DNA from: Thermoplasmata archaeon
GTDB lineage: Archaea; Thermoplasmatota; Thermoplasmata; Thermoplasmatales; GCA-001856825
Assembly: GCA_021831005.1 (NCBI GenBank)
Contig: JAKBNO010000054.1
Span: 1-31,226, forward strand
Direction: 5' to 3'
DNA: 31,226 bases
Below the pieces are notes generated by a model. The model was not told the origin of the DNA, ran no database searches, and saw nothing but the letters and a program-made list of their open reading frames with translations. The position numbers and the translations under genes were made by a program. Below, one piece after another: positions 31,150-31,226 of the stretch. The stretch's first letter is position 1. The number at the start of each line of letters is the position of its first letter.

Positions 31150-31226
31150 GTGCGGAAATATTTTACCGTAACGGGGGAAGTCAAGGTCCAGGACGGGGTA
31201 TACGAATTTTACACGCTGGTAGACCC
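31150..31226 (+). CDS. N-terminus of a small protein, possibly ribosomal protein L18a/LX
   Basis: Starts at GTG 31150, 22 bases after alaS, and is cut by the window end after 25 codons. The peptide (beginning RKYFTVTGEVKVQDG) shows the beta-strand pattern, basic start and F-x-V-x-G-E motif of archaeal ribosomal protein L18a (eL20/LX), and the gene order downstream of alaS suits a translation cluster. The visible part is too short for certainty, and no ribosome site or TATA box decides the start. Confidence 0.4.
   Translation, partial: MRKYFTVTGEVKVQDGVYEFYTLVD

Noticed and set aside
1..31226. CRISPR arrays, insertion sequences, prophage or defence genes
   Set aside because: No regularly spaced direct repeats, transposase or integrase motifs, terminal inverted repeats or nuclease-type operons were seen on reading both strands.

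Overview
The window looks like a piece of chromosome from an archaeon of the class Thermoplasmata (Thermoplasma/Ferroplasma/Cuniculiplasma-like). Grounds: archaeal-type alanyl-tRNA synthetase; the archaeal/eukaryotic tRNA-modification enzymes Taw1 (TYW1) and TrmI; TATA-box promoters lying about 25 bp from start codons (leaderless first genes) with strong Shine-Dalgarno sites in front of operon-internal genes; a small Cys-rich protein resembling the Thermoplasma Ta0938 family; and a complex I operon with a split NuoJ and no NuoEFG. The species cannot be fixed from the sequence. I see no insertion sequence, prophage, CRISPR array or rRNA.

Layout. 1-2.5 kb: the first 55 codons of an amino-acid permease, a divergent Lrp/AsnC regulator, an unrecognised gene, and a beta-lactamase-fold serine hydrolase. 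2.7-5.4 kb: a small Thr/Ser-rich ORF, then a threonine operon made of a 35-codon upstream ORF, homoserine kinase (thrB) and threonine synthase (thrC), all overlapping. 5.4-6 kb: about 490 bp without a recognisable gene, then tRNA-Leu(UAG) on the minus strand. 6-9.9 kb: a haem-oxygenase-like/TenA-PqqC-like protein coupled to a Ta0938-like protein, a GNAT acetyltransferase, a polyprenyl diphosphate synthase coupled to a UbiX-like flavin prenyltransferase, and a 66-aa zinc-ribbon protein.

9.8-19.8 kb (minus strand): one tight operon, nuoA-B-C-D-H-I-J1-J2-K-L-M-N, followed without a gap by two small unrecognised genes. It has all the membrane and connecting modules of complex I but no NADH-oxidising NuoEFG module. 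19.9-26.8 kb (minus strand): two complex II operons in tandem. The downstream one (sdhA-C-D-B) is a conventional enzyme with two small haem-type anchors. The upstream one (flavoprotein, FeS, a single 239-aa anchor, plus a 56-aa membrane protein) closely resembles the actinobacterial Sdh1 (type F) enzymes, whose anchor carries a membrane-embedded Rieske-type cluster. Together with the polyprenyl synthase/UbiX pair, which may serve quinone synthesis, the region is largely a quinone-linked respiratory island.

26.8-31.2 kb: a translation cluster of taw1 and trmI (minus) divergent from alaS (plus), then the first codons of a probable ribosomal protein cut by the window edge.

The most interesting items are the Sdh1-like complex with its 56-aa companion, the two small genes at the tail of the nuo operon, the short ORF fused by overlap to thrB, and three divergent gene pairs that each appear to share one central TATA element.
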